From Toxotes chatareus (Eukaryota; Chordata; Actinopteri; Toxotidae), in NCBI GenBank assembly GCA_016801885.1, contig CM028897.1, forward strand, positions 11,284,501 through 11,348,500: a DNA stretch of 64,000 bases, in the 5' to 3' direction. Shown in pieces: positions 53,201 through 60,885 of the stretch. Numbering within the stretch: position 1 is the stretch's first letter; each line of letters begins with the position of its first letter. The notes beneath the pieces are model-generated. The model made no database searches. It worked only from the letters and a program-made list of their open reading frames with translations, and was not told the DNA's origin. A program made the position numbers and the translations under genes.

Positions 53201-54747
53201 GTCATAGTATAGTATGCCGTTTTTTTCGGACAAAAAAAGTCAAAAAAAATTTTGACCTCAAAATGTCATAAAAAAAACGCCATAGTATAGTATGCCGTTT
53301 TTTTCGGCCAAAAAAAGTCAAAATTTTTTTTGACCTCAAAATGTCATAAAAAACGTCATAGTATAGTATGCCGTTTTTTTTCGCCAAAAAGTCAAAAAAT
53401 TTTTGACCTCAAAAGGTCATAAAAAACGTCATAGTAAAGTATGCTTTTTTTCGGACAAAAAGTCAAAAAATTTTTGACCTCAAAATGTCATAAAAAAACG
53501 TCATAGTATAGTATGCCGTTTTTTCGACCAAAAAGTCAAAAAAATTTTGACCTCAAAATGTCATAAAAAACGTCATAGTATAGTATGCCGCTTTTTTTTC
53601 GACCAAAAAGTCAAAAAATTTTGACCTCAAAATGTCATAAAAACGTCATAGTATAGTATGCCGCTTTTTTTCGGACAAAAAAAGTCCAAAAAAATTTTGA
53701 CCTCAAAATGTCATAAAAAACGTCATAGTATAGTATGCCGTTTTTTTCGGACAAAAAAAGTCAAAAAAAATTTTGACCTCAAAATGTCATAAAAAACGCC
53801 ATAGTATAGTATGCCGTTTTTTTCGGCGAAAAAAAGTCAAAAATTTTTTTGACCTCAAAATGTCATAAAAAACGTCATAGTATAGTAAAGCGTCAAAATC
53901 GGACAAAAAAAGTCAAAATTTTTTTTGACCTCTAAATGTCATAAAAAACGCCATAGTATGGTATGCCGTTTTTTTCTGACAAAAAAAGTCAAAAAATTTT
54001 TTGACCTCAAAATGTCATAAAAAACGTCATAGTATAGTATACCGTTTTTTTCGGTCAAAAAAAGTCAAAAAAATGTTTGACCTCAAAATGTCATAAAAAA
54101 CGTCATAGTAAAGTATGCCGTTTTTTTCGGCGAAAAAAAAGTCAAATTTTTTTTTGACCTCAAAATGTCAGAAAAAAACGTCATAGTATAGTATGCCGTT
54201 TTTTTCGGACAAAAAAAGTCAAAAAATTTTTTGACCTCAAAATGTCATAAAAAACGTAGTAGTATAGTATGGCTTTTTTTTTCGGGCAAAAAAAGTCAAA
54301 AAAATTTTTGACCTCAAAATGTCATAAAAAACGTCATAGTATAGTAAGGCGTCAAAATCGGCCAAAAAAAGTCACAATTTTTTTTTACCTCAAAATGTCA
54401 TAAAAAAAAAAATGTTATAGTATAGTAAGGCATGAAAATCGGCCAGAAAATTTCAAAAAATTTTTTGACTTTTTTGTCATAAAAAACGTCATAGTATAGT
54501 AAGGCGTCAAAATCGGCCAAAAAAAGTCAAAAAAATTTTTTACCTCAAAATCTCATAAAAAACATCATAATATAGTAAGGCGTCAAAATAGGCCAAAAAA
54601 AGTCAAAAAAAGTTTTGACTTCAAAATGTCATAAAAAACGTCATAGTATAGTAAGGCATCAAAATCGGCCAAAAAAAGTCAACAAAAATTTTTCGCCTTG
54701 AAATTTCATAAAAACGTTCATAGTATAGTAAGGCGTCAAAATCGGCA
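32267..54747. repeat. Satellite array, roughly 76-bp monomer, about 300 copies
   Basis: Every monomer contains GACCTCAAAATGTCAT, then AAAAAACGTCATAGTATAG, then one of two variable middles, then AAAAAAAGTCAAAAA and a T-run. Type 1 has TATGCCGTTTTTTTCGGCC and type 2 has TAAGGCGTCAAAATCGGAC. The T-run and A-run around GTCAAAAA..TTTTTGAC form one dyad, and in type 1 GCCGTTTTTTTCGGC forms a second hairpin. Type 2 dominates at both edges. All monomers point the same way. Open frames within it arise only because stop codons happen to be absent over three or four monomers. They are not genes. Confidence 0.97.
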
Positions 54748-54945
54748 ATTGGTATATTTTGAAGCTCTAATATACTATGACTGTTTTTTTTTTTTTTTTG
54801 CACAGTTTGAGGCCATTCTAAAGTATGACTTTTTTTATGGAGGTGGTCACGGTCAAAATGGAGTCCAGGTAGGCGCTTTCCTGTATCTGCGAGCTTGGCA
54901 GAATGTTTAAACCACATACGCATTGCTACAAGATCAATCAATTCA
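54748..54945. repeat. 195-bp edge unit, copy 1, embedded in the satellite
   Basis: Nearly identical to 55,121-55,315, about 370 bp further right, with satellite monomers on both sides. It contains GAAGCTCTAATATACTATGA and GGAGGTGGTCACGGTCAAA. Its ATACTATGAC and AAGTATGACTTTTTTTA words look like satellite words in the opposite orientation. Confidence 0.9.
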
Positions 54946-55110
54946 AAATCGGCCAAAAAAAGTCAGATTTTTTTTTTTGCCTCAAAATGTCATAAAAAAC
55001 GTCATAGTATAGTAAGGCGTCAAAATCGGCCAAAAAAAGTCGGATTTTTTTTTTGCCTCAAAATGTCATAAAAAACGTTCATAGTATAGTAAGGCGTCAA
55101 AATCGGCAAA
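54946..55110. repeat. Last satellite monomers at the right edge
   Basis: About two type 2 monomers between the two 195-bp edge units. Confidence 0.9.
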
Positions 55111-55120
55111 ATAGACCTTT

Positions 55121-55315
55121 TTTGGTATATTTTGAAGCTCTAATATACTATGACTGTTTTTTTTGGCACAGTTTGAGGCCATTCTAAAGTATGACTTTTT
55201 TTATGGAGGTGGTCACGGTCAAAGTGGAGCCCACATAGGCGCTTTCCTGCATCTGCGAACTTGGCAGAATGTTTAAACCACATACACATTGCTACAAGAT
55301 GAATCAATTCAAATG
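55121..55315. repeat. 195-bp edge unit, copy 2
   Basis: Second copy of the unit at 54,748-54,945. Its right part, GTTTAAACCACATAC to GAATCAATTCAAATG, is the inverted match of the left arm at 32,205-32,266. Confidence 0.9.
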
Positions 55316-55377
55316 ACCATATGACTCATTTAAACAGAGGATACGTTTACATCAGTGAATGTCCAGTACACCTTTTC

Positions 55378-55620
55378 AGTCGTAAAGATACTACTTTATT
55401 GATCCCGGGAGGGAAATTTAGTTGTTACAGCAGCACAAACATAAAAACAACATTTCAAAAGAAACTAGAGAAATATAAAGTAAGTAACAATAAGCTTAGA
55501 AAATTAAATATAGAATATACAGAATAACCACAAACTAGAAAAAAGATGTAAAGTAACAAGCTAAAAAAAAAGCTAAAATACAGAATATACAGAATAACCA
55601 TAAAAAGAAATTAAATGCAC
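55378..55620 (-). mobile_element. 3'-end fragment of a non-LTR retrotransposon
   Basis: Read on the minus strand it ends GTTGTAACAACTAAATTTCC, then CTCCCGGGATCAATAAAGTA. This is the tail style I recall for L2/Rex-type LINEs of fish. The preceding AT-rich part holds two GAATATACAGAATAACCA words. No reverse transcriptase is present, so it is a 5'-truncated copy inserted in the right arm. The family call is from memory. Confidence 0.5.
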
Positions 55621-55944
55621 AGCGGTGTAATTATGTCCTACATCACTTTGTACTTGTAGACTTGTATGTATGTATAAGCGTGGAGTCAGTCACCAAGATT
55701 AAACACAGTCTCCGCGCAGCCTCAAAATCAGTTCCTACATTGCAAAATAAGCACAGCCAACAAGCAGACAACTGCCATTGCGTACAAATAAAGTCCTAAA
55801 CCTAAGGCTGAAATGTTAACCTAAAGTGTGGAGCCAGTCACTAAGTTTTAACATGGCACATTCTCCAAACTCCATGCAGCCCTGAAATCAGTTTGTACAT
55901 CACAAAATAAGCACAGACAACTGCCACTGGGTACAAGTCAAGCC
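55621..55944. repeat. Two tandem copies of a roughly 150-bp unit
   Basis: The unit at about 55,680-55,795 recurs at about 55,828-55,944. Both contain GCAAAATAAGCACAG or CACAAAATAAGCACAG, ACAACTGCCA and a GTACAA word. The second copy lies immediately 3' of the AATAAA of the minus-strand gene, so it marks the transcript's downstream flank. Confidence 0.75.
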
Positions 55945-55950
55945 TTTATT
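55945..55950 (-). terminator. Poly(A) signal AATAAA
   Basis: Minus-strand AATAAA, immediately after the stop codon of the last exon. Confidence 0.5.
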
Positions 55951-55952
55951 TG

Positions 55953-56051
55953 CTAACACACCCTCCACAACCCAACAGGAGAGAAAACTCTAAACAATTC
56001 TTCCTCTTCATGGCCCAGGACACACACCAACTGCCTCTGATCCAACACTTC
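55953..56051 (-). CDS. Last exon with stop codon beside AATAAA
   Basis: Acceptor CTGTCTTAAATTCAG. In the phase left by the preceding 37-nt exon it runs 32 sense codons, from E V L D Q R Q L V C to L W R V C, and stops with TAG at 55,955-55,953. AATAAA lies three bases further on. The exact fit of phase, stop and poly(A) signal supports a real terminal exon. The upstream duplicate at 57,453-57,397 has lost the second half. Function unknown. Confidence 0.45.
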   Translation of the reverse strand, partial: EVLDQRQLVCVLGHEEEELFRVFSPVGLWRVC

Positions 56052-56137
56052 CTGAATTTAAGACAGAAATTGAGACAGTGAGACACAAATGAACCCTTAA
56101 ATGTAAAAAAAAAAAAAAAAGACATGCTTGCTCTTAC

Positions 56138-56174
56138 CTTGTCTCTCGTGGTCCTCTTGATCAGCTGCTCCATC
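56138..56174 (-). CDS. 37-nt exon, possible coding segment
   Basis: Acceptor ATTGTGCAG and donor GTAAGA. It has one leading base, then M E Q L I K R T T R D K. The following intron is only 86 nt, with a poly-T tract on the minus strand. Confidence 0.4.
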
Positions 56175-56282
56175 CTGCACAATGCACAAAGAAACTAAAC
56201 ATGGGCCACAGGAAGAAAGAAAAAGTCTAACCTTGCATTTTTAAACATTTTGCAAAACCTCCAGATGCAGCAGAAGCCCTAC

Positions 56283-56339
56283 CTTAGCTCCACTTTGGCA
56301 TGAAGGTCATGGAGGAGGTCACAGTCAATCTTCATCAAC
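56283..56339 (-). CDS. 57-nt exon, possible coding segment (phase problem)
   Basis: Acceptor GTTTAGCAG and donor GTAGGG. With the first AG, the phase does not follow from the previous exon. With an alternative acceptor ten bases in (GATGAAG), it would read I D C D L L H D L H A K V E L and keep phase. This is the unrearranged partner of the inverted copy at 57.7 kb. Confidence 0.35.
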
Positions 56340-56611
56340 CTGCTAAACACAGCCACACACAGACTCACACCTACAGGCCCAAGTGCAGCACCTAAAGACC
56401 TAGCCACACAGCTCCATCAACAAGATACAACTATTGACAGCCTCTACATCAAGAGCCAACTACATCTAACACACAAACACTAAACCTACACTGACAAATA
56501 ACCACAAATTGAAGACAAGCCTGCACTTCCGACGCTCGCACGCTCAGACACACACAGAGAAATTAATGCATGCATATCTGTAGAAACACTGACAAACATG
56601 CTTGCTCTCAC

Positions 56612-56648
56612 CTTGCTTCTCGTGGTCCTCTGGATCACCTCCTCCATC
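56612..56648 (-). CDS. 37-nt exon, possible coding segment
   Basis: Acceptor CCTGTGCAG and donor GTGAGA. It has one leading base, then M E E V I Q R T T R S K, ending on a codon boundary. It pairs in phase with the 59-nt exon upstream. Confidence 0.4.
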
Positions 56649-56740
56649 CTGCACAGGACAAACACACTGTACATCAGATACAGGTACAAACAGTCAAACC
56701 TATTTTAAACATTCTGCTACACATTCAGCAGGGGGCGTAC

Positions 56741-56799
56741 CTGAGCTCCACCCTGGATATGGCTTCATCCAAGCCAGAGCACCACTCAGCCACATACAA
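56741..56799 (-). CDS. 59-nt exon, possible coding segment
   Basis: Strong acceptor GTCTTTCTTTCCAG and donor GTACGC. It is open from the first base and ends on two bases of a codon (L Y V A E W C S G L D E A I S R V E L). The next block, 56,648-56,612, starts with exactly the one base needed, so these two exons join in frame. I do not recognise the peptide; it looks amphipathic and helix-prone. Coding status is uncertain because upstream relatives contain stops. Confidence 0.35.
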
Positions 56800-57396
56800 C
56801 TGGAAAGAAAGACACATTAATGGATATGTGTAAAAACACTGAACATTTGTCACTATCACATCTCGGTTTAAACTCAGCCTGGCGTCCACACACCACAGTC
56901 TAAAATTCACAGTGCCAAACTCCAACAAACATGTGGTCATACCAAACAAGTCATATAAAGCCAACTATTACACACACATCTACTTGTTCAACTCATGTCT
57001 AAAGTCAAAGTGGTACAGCTAACGGATACCCATAGGTCTTACTATTGCATTCAACACCTCAGTTTAAACTCTTACACTATGGCACCCAGATACCACAGGC
57101 CAACAGCCAAAGCATACAGCTAACTTAGGTTTGGTCTGTTTAAACCAAGAGCTTGTAAAATTGTCAAGCCTAAGTGGCACATCTAACATCTCACAGTTTA
57201 AAACCTGAGAATCTGGCATCCACACAGCACAGCCTGTGCTGTTTCACCTGCATATTAACTAGTTCTCTAAAAATTTTCTGTTACCTACAACTCAAAATAT
57301 TACAACTACATTTATACTGACAGTCCTCACAGATGAGTCTAGCCATTTAAACAAAGAATTAACTAAAAGTCCTAAACCAAAGGCTGAAATGTTAAC

Positions 57397-57453
57397 CTAA
57401 CCTTCCTCTTCATGGCCCAGGACCCACACCAACTGCCTCTGATCCAACACTTC
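57397..57453 (-). other. Upstream copy of the last exon
   Basis: It follows TTAAATTCAG and matches the terminal exon at 56,051-55,953 for about 50 nt. It then diverges and meets TAG after 18 sense codons. No AATAAA follows closely. Confidence 0.5.
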
Positions 57454-57577
57454 CTGAATTTAAGACAGAAATTGAGACAGTGAGACACAAACGAACGCTT
57501 AAATGTAAAAAACAAAACTAAAAAAAAACAAACAAAACAAAAGACTGAGCCATGTTGACCAACATGCTTGCTCTTAC

Positions 57578-57614
57578 CTTGTCTCTCGTGGTCCTCTTGA
57601 TCAGCTGCTCCATC
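57578..57614 (-). other. 37-nt mini-exon, intact and open
   Basis: Acceptor TTGTGCAG and donor GTAAGA. The frame reads M E Q L I K R T T R D K after one leading base. It is identical to the copy at 56,174-56,138, consistent with a recent duplication of about 1.4 kb. Confidence 0.6.
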
Positions 57615-57696
57615 CTGCACAATGCACAAAGAAACTAAACATGAGCCACAGGAAGAAAGAAAAAGTCTAACCTTGCATTTTGCTAAACCTCCAGAT

Positions 57697-57770
57697 GCAG
57701 CAGGAGGCCTAACTGAGCTCCACTTTGACTGTGACCTCCTCCATGACCTTCATGCCAATCTTCAACCTGC
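57697..57770 (-). other. Long-type mini-exon carrying a precise 30-bp internal inversion
   Basis: Flanks match the exon at 56,339-56,283, but bases 57,727-57,756 are the exact reverse complement of 56,297-56,326. The donor position reads TTAGGC, so it is also a broken exon. The inversion disrupts the frame seen in the other copy. Confidence 0.85.
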
Positions 57771-58229
57771 TAAACACAGCCACATACAGACTCACACCTA
57801 CAGGCCTAAGCACAACACTTAAACACCTAGCTACACAGTTCCATCAACAAAAAACAACTATTGACAGCCTCTACATTAAGAGCCAACTACATCTAACACA
57901 CACACACACACACTAAACCTGCACTGACAGATAACCACAACTAAGCCTGACAACACTCAGCTACACACTTCCAACACTATCTGCCCAAACGCTTCCACTT
58001 ATACACAGTTGTGTCCAGATCACAACTGCATATATGCTTCCAAGCACAGACAACACTGAAACAACCACAAACACTCTAAACCTACACCGACCTCAAAGCT
58101 TTTCACACGCACTGAATCCATCCACAACTAAGCCTTGACAGTACTCAGCCAGACCCAAACTCCAAAGCACATGGACACAGAACAAAACCCATCTAAACTG
58201 AGTTGAAGACAAGACTACACTTCCAACGC

Positions 58230-58252
58230 TCACACACACACACACACACACA
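58230..58252. repeat. (CA)n microsatellite
   Basis: About 11 CA units within the right arm. Confidence 0.93.
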
Positions 58253-58309
58253 GAGAAATTAATGCATGCATATGTGTAGAAACACTAAACAATGTTACCA
58301 ACAGGCAAC

Positions 58310-58344
58310 GTCTCAACATGGCCCTCCAAATAAGCTCTGCCATC
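58310..58344 (-). other. Mini-exon with strong acceptor, damaged donor
   Basis: Acceptor TTCTCTTGCAG, core GATGGCAGAGCTTATTTGG. Its end reads TTGAGACGTTGCC, where the left-arm partner at 31,663-31,699 keeps AGAGACCAG|GTGAGACG. A small deletion has removed the donor here. Confidence 0.5.
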
Positions 58345-58612
58345 CTGCAAGAGAAGCAAACAGGAAGCATCAGCACACAAACCACCTTTGAAATGGCCCT
58401 TGATCTTTTTTTTAATCCACTTACCACAAAGAGCTCTGACAACACAACAGCAGCGGTGTGTCCCTCACTCCCACATGATGGCGCTCTATCCTCACCAGCA
58501 GCACCTTCACTGGCTCCACCCCACATACACCTAAAACACTCACTCACATACAAGAAGCATAAAATTAGTGAATGCATAAGTGTAGAAAGACTACAATGTG
58601 GCTCTTGCTCAC

Positions 58613-58649
58613 CTGGTCTCAAATAATCCTCTCACTCAGCTCCGCCCTT
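58613..58649 (-). other. 37-nt mini-exon with intact splice sites and in-frame TGA
   Basis: Acceptor TTTTTCAGCAG, core AAGGGCGGAGCTGAGTGAG, end TTTGAGACCAG|GTGAGC. It has the same TGA as the 59.1 kb copy. Confidence 0.55.
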
Positions 58650-59130
58650 CTGCTGAAAAACACAAACACATTGGTTTTGGATACTAATCAAGTCAGTGGT
58701 TGAACTTGTAATATTTTTATTTTATTTCCAGCTGCACCCAGAAAGAAACAAGGAGACATTAATGCATGTATAAGTTTTATTCTACATCAAACACCAACTA
58801 TGACTCACACACACTAAACCCACACTGACCACAGTGCCATCCATATAGTGACAAATACCCACAACTAAGCCTGACAATACTAAACACAAAACAGCCTGTG
58901 CTTCCAACACTATCTGCTGATGGGCGTCCGCACATATACAGTTGTGTCCGGATCACAACATCAGTATGTGGAAACACATTCTGCAGCTGATCTAAGCCCC
59001 ATCTAAAGTGCATTAAAGACAAAAGCAGGCACTTCCTTCTTTCTGATTTTAATAGACACTTTCTCACACTCAGACATGGATGCATACATGTGTACTGGGA
59101 GAAACACCGCACAATGTGGCCTTCATGCAC

Positions 59131-59167
59131 CTGGTCTCAAAGGGTCCTCTGGATGAGCTCCACCCAC
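59131..59167 (-). other. 37-nt mini-exon with intact splice sites and in-frame TGA
   Basis: Acceptor GCTGCAG, core GTGGGTGGAGCTCATCCAG, end TTTGAGACCAG|GTGCAT. In the shared frame it carries TGA at the third codon from the end. Confidence 0.55.
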
Positions 59168-59256
59168 CTGCAGCAATTTAAAAAAACAAAAAAAACCAAA
59201 AACAAGATACAACTGAATCCTTCAATGCAGAAACATTGAGCAATACTGGCTAACAT

Positions 59257-59293
59257 GCATCTTCTCATGGTCCTCTTGAACAGCTCACCCATT
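59257..59293 (-). other. Mini-exon relic lacking a donor
   Basis: AATGGGTGAGCTGTTCAAG follows TTGTGCAG, with no GT at the expected end (GAGAAGATGCAT). Confidence 0.4.
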
Positions 59294-59526
59294 CTGCACA
59301 ACTAGTGATGTTATGCTGGACACAGTATCCATCTTTCGAAGCAAAAGCATTGAGACAGTGGTTCCATCCCTGCTTCAGCAGGCCTACAGTCACGTGACCA
59401 TTGTGATTGATGAGTCCTTGAGGTTTTTTCCCCCCAGGTCTTCCACTGAGATGCACACACAGTTGCTGGGGAGTGTGCACAAATGAATCCTTCAGTGTAG
59501 AAACATTGAGCAGTATTGGCAACATG

Positions 59527-59563
59527 CATCCTCATGGTTCTCTGGATCAGCAGCTCCTCCATC
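59527..59563 (-). other. Mini-exon relic lacking a donor
   Basis: The GATGGAGGAGCTGCTGATCC core follows TTTTGCAG. It has three extra bases compared with its relatives and no GT at the expected end (ATGAGGATGCAT). Confidence 0.4.
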
Positions 59564-59692
59564 CTGCAAAACACACAAAGAAACAGTCAACATTAGCCAG
59601 AGGTATTAGGCAAGTCAAACTCTGGAAGTTAAAACATCTTACAATTCATCATGCAGCAAGGGGCCTTCCTGGGCTTATGTGCTTTCTCTTAC

Positions 59693-59725
59693 TCTCTGAT
59701 GATCCTCTGGAGCAGCTCATCCTTC
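59693..59725 (-). other. Short mini-exon (33 nt) of the 37-nt family
   Basis: Strong acceptor TTCCTTCTCTGCAG, then GAAGGATGAGCTGCTCCAG, then donor GTAAGA. It is four bases shorter than its relatives, which would shift the frame. Confidence 0.5.
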
Positions 59726-59815
59726 CTGCAGAGAAGGAACCCACACACAGGCTTTGGATATTAAACCTGGAATTTTAAACATTCAGAAACACTTCAAGGT
59801 GCAGCTGGGGCCTGC

Positions 59816-59848
59816 CTAGGACCCACACTGGCCATGGCCTCATCCACA
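59816..59848 (-). other. Long-type mini-exon with a GC donor
   Basis: TGTGGATGAGGCCATGGCC follows CAGCAG and ends CCTAG|GCAGGC. It matches the 3' part of the 59-nt exon at 56.7 kb. The donor is GC instead of GT. Confidence 0.35.
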
Positions 59849-60332
59849 CTGCTGAACACACACCCTACACAAACCCCAGGGCCATCCACACCAACAACTA
59901 CCCACAATTAAGCCTGACAACACAACATGCAACTCAACCCATGCTGCCAAAACCATCTGCCGATAGGCTTCCACATATACACAGTTGTGTCCGGATCACA
60001 ACTGCATATATGCTTCCACATACCAACACTGACGAAATGGCCCAGCAATAGCAAACGCGGGCTCCAAATCTACGCAGGCCCGTGCGCCTTCCACACACTG
60101 AATCCATCCACAACTAAGCCTTGCCAACACTTGGCCAGTCCCAAACTCCAAAGCAGCTATACTGGTTGCAAAGCCCATCTCAACCGAGCTAAAGACACAA
60201 GCTTGCACCTCCAAAACTCAGATCTCTCTGTCTGTCTGTCTGACACGCGCGGGCGTGCGCATGCACGCACACGCACGCACACAGACAAGTGTAGAGCCGA
60301 TATGTGAAACCAAGCGCGGTGCATTCTCCCAA

Positions 60333-60369
60333 ATGGTCTCGGCTCCTCCGCTGAATCCCTTCTACCGTC
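60333..60369 (-). other. Degenerate 37-nt mini-exon
   Basis: Acceptor ACCGCAG, then GACGGTAGAAGGGATTCAG. It is alignable to the 37-nt exon, but the donor position reads TTGGGA instead of GT, so it is probably not spliced normally. Confidence 0.35.
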
Positions 60370-60425
60370 CTGCGGTCTCAAATCAACTCAAGCTTTGCAT
60401 TTTAAACGTTCTGCGTGGGCCTTAC

Positions 60426-60452
60426 CTGACGTCCACGTCGGCTATTTTTCCT
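60426..60452 (-). other. Exon-like block with strong donor
   Basis: It ends GACGTGGACGTCAG|GTAAGG and resembles the ends of the 57-59 nt blocks (GTGGAGCTCAG). The acceptor CAATCCAG has little pyrimidine tract, so the 5' boundary is uncertain. Confidence 0.35.
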
Positions 60453-60649
60453 CTGGATTGCTCCGGACACGTGAACCGCCTGTCTCGGGCTCACGCCGAA
60501 GTTCCAGCCCCACTAGGCCTGAATTGTCTCTCTGCTCTAAGCCACAGCTTTCACTGTACACCAGAAAGTACAATGACAAATAACCCGTTAAACATGAACA
60601 CTTAAGCTTCCTCTGTCTATAGGTAACGATTTCACTTCAATGCACTTAC

Positions 60650-60707
60650 CAGACAAAGAGCTTGGACAAAGCAGAACGTTACCGACGTATCCCATATCCC
60701 ACGGCAA
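60650..60707 (-). other. Putative exon 1 of the minus-strand unit
   Basis: It starts about 30 bases downstream of the TATA-like box and ends CTTTGTCTG|GTAAGTGC, a near-consensus donor. It contains an ATG and a short open frame (M G Y V G N V L L C P S S L S), but the frame does not join cleanly to the next exon. The relic at 31,425-31,475 shares its core. Confidence 0.5.
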
Positions 60708-60714
60708 ACTCGAG

Positions 60715-60885
60715 CCAGCGTCACCCGGCGCCTTATAAGCCGCACCTAACATAAAATTTTGCCCTGCTATTGGCTGAGCCCTCTCCTCCCCGGTCACATG
60801 GGCTTGCTTAGCGCATGGGCAACAGGTGCGACTGATTTTTGGCGCGGCTCAAACTGGACTCTGATTGGACGGGACCAATGGGTGA
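60715..60885 (-). promoter_or_regulatory. Candidate TATA/CCAAT/E2F promoter of the minus-strand unit
   Basis: On the minus strand, in order, are ACCAATCAG-type and CCAATCAGAG boxes (about 60,860-60,885), GCGCCAAAAA at about 60,835-60,845 (an E2F-type site), AGCCAATAGCAGG near 60,765-60,777 (a CCAAT box) and GCTTATAAGGCGCC near 60,731-60,744 (TATA-like). The local sequence is CpG-rich compared with the satellite and flanks. The spacing to exon 1 is right for a TATA promoter. The CCAAT plus E2F combination is typical of cell-cycle genes. Function is inferred. Confidence 0.5.

Larger units (their letters stand above)
55980..57960 (-). repeat. Tandem duplication with an offset of about 1.4 kb
   Basis: Blocks at about 55,990-56,480 recur at about 57,405-57,905 in the same order: last-exon sequence, 37-nt exon, long-type exon, then ACACAGACTCACACCTACAG or its near match. 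The copies are close to identical over long stretches, so the duplication is fairly recent compared with the other mini-exon repeats. Confidence 0.85.
55945..60707 (-). ncRNA. Multi-exon transcription unit with repeated mini-exons (unrecognised)
   Basis: I see a promoter, a first exon ending G|GTAAGT at 60,650, a series of short exon-like blocks with good acceptors, and a last exon with AATAAA at 55,950-55,945. The commonest block is exactly 37 nt: 59,167-59,131; 58,649-58,613; 57,614-57,578; 56,648-56,612; 56,174-56,138. Each follows a CAG acceptor and ends before GTAAGA, GTGAGA, GTGAGC or GTGCAT. A second block type of about 57-59 nt ends in GTGGAGCTCAG or similar (56,799-56,741; 56,339-56,283). 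Length and splice sites are kept better than the reading frame: the 59.1 and 58.6 kb copies share an in-frame TGA where others have AGA. I therefore favour a spliced non-coding RNA or a decaying gene. The right-arm location and the inverted relic at 31.4-31.7 kb tie it to the element. Confidence 0.45.

Noticed and set aside
32512..54956. Open frames of 60-111 codons in the satellite, with repeating K-C-H-K-K-R-H-S-I-V type peptides
   Set aside because: They only mirror the monomer. Frames break irregularly through indels, and there are no start or stop patterns consistent with selection.
32267..55110. CRISPR-like regular repeat spacing
   Set aside because: There are no unique spacers; the whole unit repeats, and the sequence is eukaryotic in character.
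56283..56339. TGATGAA and CTGA words as box C/D snoRNA motifs in the mini-exon gene
   Set aside because: The C-like word lies in an exon and has no properly spaced D box or terminal stem. Introns do not show a repeated snoRNA-like core.
60588..60797. 69-codon minus-strand frame over promoter and exon 1 as a protein
   Set aside because: It begins upstream of the TATA-like box and reads through the splice donor at 60,650, so it conflicts with the better-supported exon model.
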